NCBI GenBank assembly: GCA_040388605.1
Contig: JAZKBN010000033.1
Span: forward strand, 1-25,464
DNA: 25,464 nucleotides
Direction: 5' to 3'
Source of the DNA: JAZKBN01 sp040388605
GTDB taxonomy: Bacteria; Bacteroidota; Bacteroidia; Cytophagales; Flexibacteraceae
The translations under genes were made by a program, and so were the position numbers. How positions within the stretch are numbered: the stretch's first letter is position 1; every line of letters starts with the position of its first letter. Below are positions 8,383 through 17,054 of this stretch, piece by piece. Below the pieces are notes generated by a model that was given only the letters and a program-made list of their open reading frames with translations, was not told where the DNA came from and did no database searches.

Positions 8383-9408
8383 ATGTCAAACAAAGTAACC
8401 AACAACGAGGGCGATTTATTCCGGCAGGAAAGTTTCCGGAATTGGGCGGAAGGCCTTAGTGAAGCCGATTCCCGGTATTGGGATAATTGGTTAGCTAATA
8501 ATCCGCATCGTGCCAGGGAAGCATTTGATGCAGCTTCTGAAACTGTTGGTTTTAGGCCTGATAACCGGGAGGTAGTCAGTAGCGATATTGAAAGACAGTG
8601 GGAAAGGCTTAATGCCAGGATTGTAGCACATGAAGGTATTCCTGAAGGTGCTTCAATCAGAACAATGTTTTGGTTAAGAGCTGCTGCCGCAATGTTGACA
8701 ATTGCATGTTTGGGTGCGGCATCATGGCTTTGGCTTAGTACCCCGGTGGAATTAACATACAAAACCGGTTTTGGTGAAAAGCAGTCTGTTGAATTGTCAG
8801 ACGGAACAACAATTTCCCTGAATGGTAACTCAACTTTAAAAACCCGTAACAGCTGGCGCTTAGGCGTTCCCCGTGAGGTTTGGCTGCAGGGCGAAGCATA
8901 TTTTAGTGTTAAAAGCCACCCTGAATCTGAAAATCTGCGTTCTTTTGTTGTTCATACAGGGGATGTGGATGTAAGGGTTTTGGGAACAAAATTCAATGTA
9001 AAATCGAGGCGCGAAAACACCAACGTGCTTCTTGATGAAGGTAAGGTTGAGCTCACTGCCAATGTTCCCGGCGCGCCGGATAAAATCAGGATGAGCCCCG
9101 GTGATTTTGTGAGTTTTTCACGTCCTAATGTTCATGTTGAGAAAACCAAGCCAAAAAATACCGGCAGGTACACCACGTGGAGGCAGGGTTACCTTGAGTT
9201 TGACAGCACATCTATCACCGAGGTAATAAGCACCTTAAAAGACCAGTACGGAATCCAAATCCACCTGAAAGATAAATCTATACTGAACGAAACCCTCACA
9301 GGTAAAGTAAGCTCTGATAAGATAGATGAGCTGTTCAGCAGTATGGAAAAAATGTTCGGCGTGCGTTGCACAAGGCAGGGTAAAGATGTTTACTTAAGCC
9401 GCAATTAA
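8383..9408 (+). CDS. FecR-family anti-sigma factor (inner-membrane)
   Basis: This 341-residue protein has three parts. Residues 1-94 are cytoplasmic and should hold the sigma factor. One membrane segment lies at about 96-117 (FWLRAAAAMLTIACLGAASW). The periplasmic part contains the FecR domain (about 127-230, with LSDGT.I.LN..S, EVWLQGEAYF and VLGTKFNV) and a C-terminal DUF4974 module (about 268-341, YLEFDSTSITEVISTLKDQY onward). Family knowledge: the periplasmic part touches the STN domain of the partner SusC/FecA-type transporter, which releases or activates the sigma factor. Here the SusC 205 bases downstream does carry an STN domain, so the whole relay is present in order. The ATG at 8383 is the first start in frame giving the full N-terminal domain. 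Confidence 0.93.
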   Translation: MSNKVTNNEGDLFRQESFRNWAEGLSEADSRYWDNWLANNPHRAREAFDAASETVGFRPDNREVVSSDIERQWERLNARIVAHEGIPEGASIRTMFWLRAAAAMLTIACLGAASWLWLSTPVELTYKTGFGEKQSVELSDGTTISLNGNSTLKTRNSWRLGVPREVWLQGEAYFSVKSHPESENLRSFVVHTGDVDVRVLGTKFNVKSRRENTNVLLDEGKVELTANVPGAPDKIRMSPGDFVSFSRPNVHVEKTKPKNTGRYTTWRQGYLEFDSTSITEVISTLKDQYGIQIHLKDKSILNETLTGKVSSDKIDELFSSMEKMFGVRCTRQGKDVYLSRN

Positions 9409-9449
9409 TAATTCCGATAAAATTATGTTACCGTATCGGGGATGGCGCA

Positions 9450-9457
9450 TATATTTG
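9450..9457 (+). promoter_or_regulatory. Candidate -7 element upstream of susC
   Basis: TATATTTG at 9450-9457 is a perfect match to the Bacteroidota -7 pattern TAnnTTTG, 156 bases before the susC start. No TTG lies at the expected -33 distance. That could mean a weak or activator-dependent promoter, or that susC is read mainly from a promoter of the cognate ECF sigma factor whose sequence is not known. The 9409-9613 gap holds nothing else recognised. Confidence 0.35.
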
Positions 9458-9613
9458 CACCGCACTTACGGTTTCCGGGCACAGCATATTACACCTATGC
9501 CGTACAGGGCCGTTACCTTCTGATATTTTCATTGCCTTCATACTCATTAAATACAGCATATAACCCACTCAGGGCAAATGCTGAGTTTCAGTTCTAACAC
9601 CTAAATTAACTTG

Positions 9614-12600
9614 ATGTACACATTTACTATGCTGCTGCATATTCGATATGCATTGTCGTTCGGCTTGCTTTTATTGGCAGGCAATGCGTCTTCGCAGGAC
9701 TTGGTTTCTGCTGCCAGAATTCCGGAGCCTTCAGGCAACATGCAGGAAGCAACGGTACCCTTGGTAAAAGCCTTACGCGAGGCTGAAAAAAAATACCAGA
9801 TTACATTTATTTATAAGGACGATGCTTTGAAAAACAAGCGTGTCCCTTCAATGATTCTTGATGCGGCATCTCTTGAAACCATGCTGCTGCAGATTCACAA
9901 AAGCACTGAGCTGAATATTGAACGTACAGGCAATAAGCTGTACACGGTATTTGATATTGTAAATGCCTCTCCGGCAGCCCCTGACCAGGCAAAGCCTTCC
10001 GGCAGCACGAGCGCCTCCCCGGCCGCCCCATTGCTACCCGTAAAAGGCAAGGTAATTGATGCAACAGGAAATCCTATTCCTTTTGCAGTTATCAATATTA
10101 AAGGCACCCAGAAAAACGTACTGACTGACATCGATGGTAACTACACCATTGAAGCCGGAGAAGAAGACACGCTGGTTGTAAGCTTTTTAGGTTATAAAAC
10201 CGAAACACTTGCAGTAGCTGGCCGCGAAAATGTGGACGTAAAGCTTTCCACATCAACTAAAATTACCGATGAGGTAGTTGTGGTTGGTTACGGTACTTCA
10301 AGCCGCAGGGAAGTGAGTAGCTCAATAGGCTCAGTTAAGGGGAATATCTTAGCTTCCACCCCGGTTGCGGATCCGGCTCAGGCTTTACAGGGTCGTGTTG
10401 CAGGCGTTACCATTACTCAAAACTCAGGTGCTCCGGGTGGTACAGGTGGTACTTCAATCCGTATCAGGGGTATTACTTCAATTACAGGTAATAACAACCC
10501 GCTTATAGTGCTTGATGGTTACCCCCTGGCTGACCAGACATCTGATAACGTTTTGAACGCAATCAGCCCCAGCGAGATAGAAAGCATTGATGTATTAAAA
10601 GACGCCGCTGCCGCTTCAATTTACGGTGTGCGTGGTTCTAACGGTGTAATTGTAATTACAACCAAAAGAGGAAAAGAAGGAAAAGCTACAGTAAGTTTAG
10701 ATATGTATCGTGGTGTTCAAAACGCCTGGAACCTGCCTAAGCTGCTTGGCGCTCGTGATTACGCTATTATTAATAATGAAGGTCGTTTAGCCAGCGGATA
10801 CTCAACACTTCCGAAACTGGATGACCCTGATGCAGTTCAACAGAACTACGGCAGCGGAACAAACTGGTATGACCAGGTTTTTCGCCAGGCAGCTATGACC
10901 AATGTTAACCTGAACATGGCAGGCGGAACAGATCGTGCAAGGTATGCTTTATCAGCAGGGTATTTTCAGCAGGATGGTATTGTTCGCCGTACTGATTTTG
11001 AACGTTATAACATCCGTTTTAACGGGGATTTAAAAGTATCTAATAAATTTAATGTTGGTAACAGCTTAACGCTTACACGCACAACTGAGAATGCCAAAAA
11101 CACGACAGGGTCTGTAGAAAGTCTGTTAATATTAGCTTCTGAGGCTCCCCCTACTGTTGCTCCTAAAAATGAAGATGGTTCTTATGCAGGCGGTACAGCA
11201 GATGTAGATGCCTTTATTGAACCTAACCCGGTTTATGAGATAGAAGTTCCGAAGGCTACAAATACCCGTTACCGTACAATTGGTAACATTTTCGCAGAGT
11301 ATGAAATAATACCGGGCCTTAAAGTTAAAGCCAACCTGGGTATGGACTTTGTATTTGCAAGCAATCACAGCCACAGGCTAGCAATTCCTGCAACAGGCGG
11401 TCGTGTAATTTCACAAACCACTGTTGGTGAAAGCAGGGATTACTATACCAACTTCCTTGCAGAATATACTGCCACCTACAAAAAGACATTCGGTAATCAC
11501 AGCTTCACTTTACTTGGCGGTTATACTGCGCAGGAAGGAACTTACAACCAGCTGAGCGCCGGTCGCAACGGGTATTTGCGTAACGACAGGCCGACCCTTA
11601 ACGGTTATGGTCAGCCTATTACTACCACCAACCAATCAACCAACGGCGGTACATTTGGCGTTGGTACCAAATTGCTTTCACAGGTTGCCCGTTTAAATTA
11701 CGACTTCCTGAATAAATACCTGGTTATGGTAAGCCTTCGCCGTGATGGTACTTCAAACTTTGCTCCGGAACATCAGTACGCAATATTCCCTGCTGTTTCA
11801 GCAGCCTGGAACCTGTCTGATGAAGATTTTATGCAATCATTTTCACAGGTAAGCAATATTAAGGTTCGCGCCAGCTATGGCCAGACAGGCAATCAGAACG
11901 TTAGGCCTTTTGCTTACATTGCTCGTGTTAACACCGGTGTTGGTTATGCCTTGGGTCAAAGCGATGGTTACAACGGTGGTGTTGCAGGTACAGCCATTAC
12001 AGGTTCACCGAATACCGACCTGGTTTGGGAACGCAACCAGCAAATTAACTTAGGCGTAGACGGTAGCATACTCAACAATCGTGTAAATATTTCGTTAGAT
12101 TTATATGAGCGTAAATCAATTGACCTGATACTTGATGTGCAGGTACCTGCACTTTCAGGAACTTATGAAACTGTTCCGCTTAACACCGGCGACATGGTTA
12201 ACCGCGGTATTGATCTTTCAATCAGCGGTAATGTTTTGGGCGATAAAAGCCCTGTACAATGGACAAGCTCTTTGGTGCTTTCCACATTCAGAAACAAGGT
12301 TACCTCTTTAGGCCTTGCTGCTCCAATTAACTATAACACAGATCGTATGCAAGGCGGCGGTACTCGTGTTGAAGCAGGGCAGGCAGTAAACTACTTCTAC
12401 GGTTACAAAACCGACGGTCTTTTCAAGACTGACGAAGAAGTGGCGGCACATGCTGTTCAAACAAAACCTGCAGGTAATGCCAACTCTACCAACAGCACAT
12501 CGCCCGGCGATATCAGGTTTGTTGATATAAACGGAGACGGCGTAATTAACGCAAGTGACCGTACCAATCTTGGAAGCTCAGTTCCTACATTTACTTATGG

Positions 12601-13060
12601 CTGGACAAACAATATAACCTGGAAAATATTTGATCTTTCAATTTTCTTCCAGGGTTCACAAGGAAACAAGGTTATGAACGTTGTTAAGTATTACACCCAA
12701 AGCGGTATAGGCAACGCCAATTACCGCCAGGATATACTTGATCGTTGGACCGGGCCTAACTCTAACACAAGTGTTCCTCGTGTAATACAAGCAGATCCGA
12801 ACCTGAATAACCGTGTAAGTGATCGTTTTATTGAAGATGCTTCGTATCTTCGTTTGAAGAACATTCGCTTAACTGTTTCATTACCTCAAAGTGTATCTAA
12901 GGCTTTGAAAATTTCGAAGCTCCGTATTTACGGCAGCATTCAGAATGCCCTTACATTCACAAAGTATACAGGTTTCGATCCTGAAGTTGGCGGAGGTACC
13001 GATTTTGGTTACTATCCTCAGGCCCGTACAAACACCATTGGCGCCACCTTCGATTTTTAA
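9614..13060 (+). CDS. susC: SusC/RagA-family TonB-dependent outer-membrane transporter with STN signalling domain
   Basis: A TTG immediately precedes the ATG at 9614. I chose the ATG because it gives 1,148 residues and a signal peptide (to about residue 28, ending NASSQ). Domains in order: STN signalling domain (about 50-116, ALREAEKKYQITFIY to NKLYTVFDI); a Pro/Ala/Ser-rich linker (about 117-142); a carboxypeptidase-regulatory-like beta-sandwich (about 143-203, KGKVIDATGNPIPFAVINIK); the SusC hallmark EVVVVGYGT at 220; the plug (about 228-353, with IRIRGITS, PLIVLDGYPL and SIYGVRGSNGVIVITTKRG); then the beta-barrel ending in ATFDF with a terminal aromatic residue. Role: energised import of oligosaccharides with SusD as lid. 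STN implies trans-envelope signalling to FecR. It is the first gene of the susCD-PKD-GH16 operon. The symbol is used in the family sense; the substrate is inferred from the GH16s. Confidence 0.95.
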   Translation: MYTFTMLLHIRYALSFGLLLLAGNASSQDLVSAARIPEPSGNMQEATVPLVKALREAEKKYQITFIYKDDALKNKRVPSMILDAASLETMLLQIHKSTELNIERTGNKLYTVFDIVNASPAAPDQAKPSGSTSASPAAPLLPVKGKVIDATGNPIPFAVINIKGTQKNVLTDIDGNYTIEAGEEDTLVVSFLGYKTETLAVAGRENVDVKLSTSTKITDEVVVVGYGTSSRREVSSSIGSVKGNILASTPVADPAQALQGRVAGVTITQNSGAPGGTGGTSIRIRGITSITGNNNPLIVLDGYPLADQTSDNVLNAISPSEIESIDVLKDAAAASIYGVRGSNGVIVITTKRGKEGKATVSLDMYRGVQNAWNLPKLLGARDYAIINNEGRLASGYSTLPKLDDPDAVQQNYGSGTNWYDQVFRQAAMTNVNLNMAGGTDRARYALSAGYFQQDGIVRRTDFERYNIRFNGDLKVSNKFNVGNSLTLTRTTENAKNTTGSVESLLILASEAPPTVAPKNEDGSYAGGTADVDAFIEPNPVYEIEVPKATNTRYRTIGNIFAEYEIIPGLKVKANLGMDFVFASNHSHRLAIPATGGRVISQTTVGESRDYYTNFLAEYTATYKKTFGNHSFTLLGGYTAQEGTYNQLSAGRNGYLRNDRPTLNGYGQPITTTNQSTNGGTFGVGTKLLSQVARLNYDFLNKYLVMVSLRRDGTSNFAPEHQYAIFPAVSAAWNLSDEDFMQSFSQVSNIKVRASYGQTGNQNVRPFAYIARVNTGVGYALGQSDGYNGGVAGTAITGSPNTDLVWERNQQINLGVDGSILNNRVNISLDLYERKSIDLILDVQVPALSGTYETVPLNTGDMVNRGIDLSISGNVLGDKSPVQWTSSLVLSTFRNKVTSLGLAAPINYNTDRMQGGGTRVEAGQAVNYFYGYKTDGLFKTDEEVAAHAVQTKPAGNANSTNSTSPGDIRFVDINGDGVINASDRTNLGSSVPTFTYGWTNNITWKIFDLSIFFQGSQGNKVMNVVKYYTQSGIGNANYRQDILDRWTGPNSNTSVPRVIQADPNLNNRVSDRFIEDASYLRLKNIRLTVSLPQSVSKALKISKLRIYGSIQNALTFTKYTGFDPEVGGGTDFGYYPQARTNTIGATFDF

Positions 13061-13095
13061 TCATCACTCAGCATAAAGATCACACCAATACCAAA

Positions 13096-14640
13096 ATGAA
13101 ATTTCGCGGTTTATTATTCCCGATTTCTCTGGCAGCACTTCTTGCTGTTTCAGGTTGTAGTAAAGACTACCTGAATGTTACGTCAAATGAATTGACTTCA
13201 GCTGATGAGTACTTTTCGTCCCAAAGCGATGCTATTGCCCTCACCAATGCTGTGTATGTACCGCTTACAGGTATGTATAACGGTTGTATGTGGCAAATAG
13301 GCGATGTTATGGCAGATGATACACAAAAAGGCGGCGGCGGCCCAAATGACGGCGTTGAATTACGCCAGCTGGAAGATTTCTCTTTCGGTTCAACCAACCC
13401 GCTGATTATGGTTCTTTGGACGCAATGCTACCAAGGCATTCAGCGTGCCAATGTGGTAATTCAAAAAGTACCCGGCATTCCTGATATGGATGCTAATATC
13501 CGCGACCGTTGCATTGGCGAAGCCACAACTCTCCGTGCTTACTATTACTTCCAGCTTGTTCGTTCTTTTGGTGATGTGCCTTTATTCACAGATCCGATTA
13601 CTTTATCAGGCAGCGCATCCATCAGCAGGAGCCCGGCTTCTAAGGTTTATGAGCAAATTGTAAAAGATCTTAAAGCTGCTGCGGTTTTATTACCTGATAC
13701 AAGGTACACTGCCGGCGATGTGGGCCGTTTAAATAAATGGGCAGCCAAAGGTTTATTGGCAAGTGTTTATTTAACCATTCATGATAAAGAGAATGCTGCA
13801 AAAGAAGCTAAAGATGTAATTGGTTCAGGGCTTTATTCACTGAATACCAATTATAAGGATAACTTCGATGTGCTTAAAGAAAACGGCCCTGAATCTTTAT
13901 TTGAGGCCCAATTCAAAAACAACTACGAGAACTACAGCGATTATACCGGCGAATCTAAGCTTGACTGCTTTTTCGCTCCGCGTGGTGCCCTTTGGGATGA
14001 TAATTCATCTATGACACCTTCTAATGGTTACGGATTTAATATCCCTACCCCGGAAGTTGCAGCTCTATGGGAAAAAAATTCGGGAGGCGGCGAAGATAAA
14101 CGCAGGTTTTCAACAATGTGGATTCCCGGCGATATTATAAAATCTGCTTTGCCGACTGCTGGTCCTAATAAGAAATACACGCAAAAGCCGCTTGAAGGTT
14201 CACCTAACGGGTTCAATATTTCCAAATATTTTATTGAGTTTGGTTATAATAACGGCCAGTCTACTAACTGGGGTTGGAGCTCTGCGCAAAATGTGCCTAT
14301 ACTTCGCTACTCTGAAATTCTGCTTATAGCTGCTGAAGCTTCCGGAAAAGCAGATGGTATTCAATATGCAAACCAGGTTCGCGACCGTGCCGGCTTAGCC
14401 CCGCTTTCACTGGGTCTTAACGATAATGACTATCTTGAAGCTATATATAAAGAGCGCAGGCTTGAGTTCCTGGGCGAAATGCACCGCTGGTGGGATTTAC
14501 TTCGTCACCCCGACGAAAATTACTTCATAACCCAAATGCAGAAGCAGAATGTAACGCCTAAGAAAACCAATCGTTTTCTGCCTATTCCGCAAAGTGAGAT
14601 TGACAAAAACAGCCACCTGAAGCAAAACGACGGGTATTAA
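13096..14640 (+). CDS. susD: SusD/RagB-family nutrient-binding outer-membrane lipoprotein
   Basis: This is a 514-residue lipoprotein with a signal ending VSG-C21 followed by SKDYLN, typical of SusD. Family hallmarks seen are LRAYYYFQLVRSFGDVPL, RYSEILLIAAEA, YKERRLEFLGEMHRWWDLL (from residue 451) and the C-terminal FLPIP.SEID......QNDGY. SusD-like proteins sit on the cell surface as a hinged lid over SusC and bind the glycan through TPR-like helices and a ligand face. It starts 35 bases after susC, consistent with co-transcription. Tryptophans and tyrosines in the middle (for example NWGWSS) may form part of a sugar-binding platform, but this cannot be assigned without a structure. Confidence 0.95.
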   Translation: MKFRGLLFPISLAALLAVSGCSKDYLNVTSNELTSADEYFSSQSDAIALTNAVYVPLTGMYNGCMWQIGDVMADDTQKGGGGPNDGVELRQLEDFSFGSTNPLIMVLWTQCYQGIQRANVVIQKVPGIPDMDANIRDRCIGEATTLRAYYYFQLVRSFGDVPLFTDPITLSGSASISRSPASKVYEQIVKDLKAAAVLLPDTRYTAGDVGRLNKWAAKGLLASVYLTIHDKENAAKEAKDVIGSGLYSLNTNYKDNFDVLKENGPESLFEAQFKNNYENYSDYTGESKLDCFFAPRGALWDDNSSMTPSNGYGFNIPTPEVAALWEKNSGGGEDKRRFSTMWIPGDIIKSALPTAGPNKKYTQKPLEGSPNGFNISKYFIEFGYNNGQSTNWGWSSAQNVPILRYSEILLIAAEASGKADGIQYANQVRDRAGLAPLSLGLNDNDYLEAIYKERRLEFLGEMHRWWDLLRHPDENYFITQMQKQNVTPKKTNRFLPIPQSEIDKNSHLKQNDGY

Positions 14641-14679
14641 TATTAACACCTGTTTCAATCACCGAACAAGAACCAAACA

Positions 14680-16020
14680 ATGAAATTAAGATCATATATT
14701 TTACCTGTATTAATGCTGGCCATTTCGGCAATTGCATTGCAGTCCTGTAAGACCGAAGAAGAAACAAGGCATGTTTCAGGACAGGCGCCAAGTGTAGGCT
14801 TTGATTTTACACTGACAAAAACAAAAGGTGACGGAAAAATATTCCCTTTCTATACAATAGGGCATTTTACAAACTCATCTTCTGCTGATGCATTTTCCTA
14901 TGTTTGGAATTTCAGCGATGGTCAGACTTTACAGCAATATTCACGCGAGCCTGTTCACCAATGGGCAACCGGCGGCGACCATGTTGTTACATTAACTGTT
15001 ATATCTCCGGGCGGAAAAAATACCCTTTCAAAACCGGTAACCACACCAGACCCCTGTACCGACGATACATGGAAGCAGCTGACTAACTGCGGCGAAGCCC
15101 AGTGGATATTAAGTCCTGCAAAAGGGGCTATTGAAATGTTTATTGATACAATAGGCTGGGTTTCTTATGACCAGGTAAAGCCACTTGATTGCCAGGTAAA
15201 CGACATTTTTGTTTTCAGGGCAAATGGCAGCTTTTACTACGATAATGCAGGTGATGTCGGGCTAAGCGGCGGGTCTGCAAATCCGGTTTGTACTCCTAAA
15301 ACTGATGATCTGAATGCACTTAACGGTGATACCTTTAATTTGGATAAAACAATTGACGGGCATCCAAAGATAGTTTTCCCAAGAGATACTTCAATTCGTC
15401 GTGGCTCATGGTTAGGTATTACTGATTCAGTAATAGGTAACTCTTATGAGATTGTAAGCATTAATACCAATGAAATGCTGGTTCAGGGTCGTTTGGCCAG
15501 CCCTTCACTTAAAGGCCAGGGTGTGAGACTGAAGTTTATAAACTTAACTTCGCCTGCTGCCTTTAACAATCTCCTGAATGGCGGCGACAGCAAAACCTGG
15601 TTACTTGATCCTGACAGCACGGCTAAAGCTATTGTTGTAGGTACTGAAGGTAACCCAAGCGAGTACTATGCAGGCGGTAAACTGGCGACTTGCCAGGTAG
15701 ACGATGAATATACTTTCTTCTCTAACAATACTGTTTCCTACGATGCAAAAGGATCAACATATCAGCCCGGAACTTATATCTGCGGTCCTGATAACTCATA
15801 TACTCCTGTGGCATTTACGGTTGAAAATGTGGAAAACGGCCTTAGTGGTGTAAAGGAAATTAAGCTTCCGGCAGATGCTAAGTATTTCATTGGTATTAAA
15901 GATCGTGCTCCTGAAAATACTTACCGCATCCTGAAACTTACTCCTGCCGGCATGACGTTGATGTCCGGTACATCTACTGGCGGCGTAAGGCATACAATGA
16001 AATTTGTACCTAAAAAGTAA
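14680..16020 (+). CDS. PKD-domain lipoprotein with duplicated C-terminal module, probable surface glycan-binding protein
   Basis: This is a 446-residue lipoprotein with lipobox ALQS-C23 followed by KTEEE, an acidic stretch that favours surface export. A PKD domain spans about 55-125 (SYVWNFSDGQT, VTLTVISPGGK). Two related modules follow. Module 1 covers about 125-289 and module 2 about 296-446. Each has a tryptophan (W142, W307) near its start in a (Q/T)W(I/L)L(S/D)P context, a CQV(N/D)D motif (C171, C338) and a closing YEIVSINTNEMLVQG / YRILKLTPAGMTLMSG pair. It lies 39 bases after susD, the SusE/SusF position, and directly before GH16. Inference: it binds the beta-glucan at the surface. No catalytic motif is visible. 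The modules could be lipocalin-like beta-barrels, but that is a guess from strand patterns. Confidence 0.8.
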   Translation: MKLRSYILPVLMLAISAIALQSCKTEEETRHVSGQAPSVGFDFTLTKTKGDGKIFPFYTIGHFTNSSSADAFSYVWNFSDGQTLQQYSREPVHQWATGGDHVVTLTVISPGGKNTLSKPVTTPDPCTDDTWKQLTNCGEAQWILSPAKGAIEMFIDTIGWVSYDQVKPLDCQVNDIFVFRANGSFYYDNAGDVGLSGGSANPVCTPKTDDLNALNGDTFNLDKTIDGHPKIVFPRDTSIRRGSWLGITDSVIGNSYEIVSINTNEMLVQGRLASPSLKGQGVRLKFINLTSPAAFNNLLNGGDSKTWLLDPDSTAKAIVVGTEGNPSEYYAGGKLATCQVDDEYTFFSNNTVSYDAKGSTYQPGTYICGPDNSYTPVAFTVENVENGLSGVKEIKLPADAKYFIGIKDRAPENTYRILKLTPAGMTLMSGTSTGGVRHTMKFVPKK

Positions 16021-16024
16021 TTTA

Positions 16025-16044
16025 AGCCCGGGCATTCCCGGGCT
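16025..16044 (+). other. GC-rich hairpin between the PKD lipoprotein and the first GH16 gene
   Basis: A perfect 8-base-pair inverted repeat (AGCCCGGG, loop CATT, CCCGGGCT) sits in the 40-base gap between the stop at 16020 and the ATG at 16061. The sequence after it is not a clean T-tract, so it is not a full intrinsic terminator. It may cause partial termination, or block 3' exonucleases and set the ratio of GH16 to SusCD transcript. Confidence 0.7.
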
Positions 16045-16060
16045 ATTCTATTCCTATAAA

Positions 16061-16915
16061 ATGAAAACAAGATACTGGATTACAGCTGCCGTACTTGCTG
16101 TTGCATCTATTACCTATTCCTGTACCGATAAAGAGGATGGGACTACCAAACCAACCAACACCGGCCCTGTAACTGACCTTGGCTGGACATTTGAAACTAC
16201 TCCTTCATGGTCAGATGAGTTTGAAGGTGCCGGATGTCCTTCTACAGTAAAATGGAGAAACGATGTAGGCGTAGGCAGCGATGGCGGCTGGGGTAACAGG
16301 GAGCTTGAATATTATACTGATGCATGTACAAATGCCAAGGTAATAGACGGTAATCTTGTTATTGAAGCGCGTAAGGAAGTTATGGGCGGAAGGCAATACA
16401 CCTCCAGTCGCATGAAATCTAACTTCAGCCAAAAGTACGGAAGGTTCGAGGCTCGTATGAAGCTGCCTAAAGGTGGCGGAACATGGCCTGCTTTTTGGAT
16501 GCTGGCAAGCAACAACGCGTCAGGCTGGCCTACATCAGGTGAGCTTGATGTTATGGAGCATGTTGGCAAGCAGCCGAATGTTATACACCAAACTATACAC
16601 TGTTTTTTGTATAATGGCGGTAAAAACACCCAAAAAGGGGCAGATCGTTCCGTTACAAACGCTTTCGACGACTACCATACTTACCGTGTTGATTGGACGC
16701 CTTATTCAGTAACTTTCTTTACTGATGACATACAGGTTTTCCAATATGTTAATACCAATGAAGGCATCAATCAATGGCCGTTTAATGCCCCTTTCTTTAT
16801 GATTTTGAACCTTGCTATTGGCGGCAATTGGGGCGGTACAGTCGATGACAGTATTTTCCCGACAAAAATGACTGTTGATTACGTAAGGGTTTACAAAATG
16901 ATTGAAAAGAAGTAA
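16061..16915 (+). CDS. GH16 endo-beta-glucanase lipoprotein (laminarinase-like), copy 1
   Basis: I chose the ATG at 16061 because it begins a lipoprotein signal (Lys/Arg, hydrophobic core, Cys21). The frame continues upstream for 19 codons, but through the hairpin and without signal features. The product has 284 residues. The catalytic motif is ELDVME, with E161 the nucleophile, D163 and E166 the acid/base. The ExDxxE form with an extra residue (beta-bulge) is that of laminarinases, agarases and carrageenases rather than lichenases. The surrounding FWMLASN..GWPTSG and HTYRVDWTP fit the laminarinase-like branch. Acidic residues after Cys21 (TDKED) favour surface display. The lipobox TYS-C is not the classical one. 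Role inferred: first cut of a beta-1,3-glucan at the cell surface to feed SusCD. Substrate is not proven. It lacks any carbohydrate-binding module. Confidence 0.9.
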   Translation: MKTRYWITAAVLAVASITYSCTDKEDGTTKPTNTGPVTDLGWTFETTPSWSDEFEGAGCPSTVKWRNDVGVGSDGGWGNRELEYYTDACTNAKVIDGNLVIEARKEVMGGRQYTSSRMKSNFSQKYGRFEARMKLPKGGGTWPAFWMLASNNASGWPTSGELDVMEHVGKQPNVIHQTIHCFLYNGGKNTQKGADRSVTNAFDDYHTYRVDWTPYSVTFFTDDIQVFQYVNTNEGINQWPFNAPFFMILNLAIGGNWGGTVDDSIFPTKMTVDYVRVYKMIEKK

Positions 16916-16946
16916 TTCTATATCGCCCTAAGGGGTTTCATATTGG

Positions 16947-16977
16947 GGCACACGGTATTTGTACTGTGTGCCTTTTT
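16947..16977 (+). terminator. Intrinsic terminator after GH16 copy 1 (end of the susCD operon)
   Basis: An 11-pair hairpin (arms 16947-16957 and 16962-16972, loop TTTG, one G:U pair) is followed by five T residues, 31 bases after the stop. Its sequence closely resembles the terminator after GH16 copy 2 (GCACA.GGTA arm in both), so it was probably duplicated with the gene. Confidence 0.88.
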
Positions 16978-16998
16978 ATTTAGTGCCGACTCTGTTTT

Positions 16999-17031
16999 TT
17001 TGAATAACGATTTTCACTTACTTTAGATTCG
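16999..17031 (+). promoter_or_regulatory. Candidate promoter for GH16 copy 2
   Basis: TTTG at 16999-17002 and TAGATTCG at 17024-17031, 21 bases apart, fit the Bacteroidota -33/-7 pattern with one mismatch in the -7 box. The same TTCG variant is seen upstream of the sigma factor gene. It lies between the terminator of GH16 copy 1 and the start of copy 2, so copy 2 is probably transcribed separately. Confidence 0.45.
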
Positions 17032-17054
17032 TAATTAGCCACCAAAACTACTTT

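Noticed and set aside
16004..16060. N-terminal extension of GH16 copy 1 upstream of the ATG at 16061
   Set aside because: It overlaps the end of the preceding gene and the 16025-16044 hairpin, and it would place 19 non-signal residues before a good lipoprotein signal.
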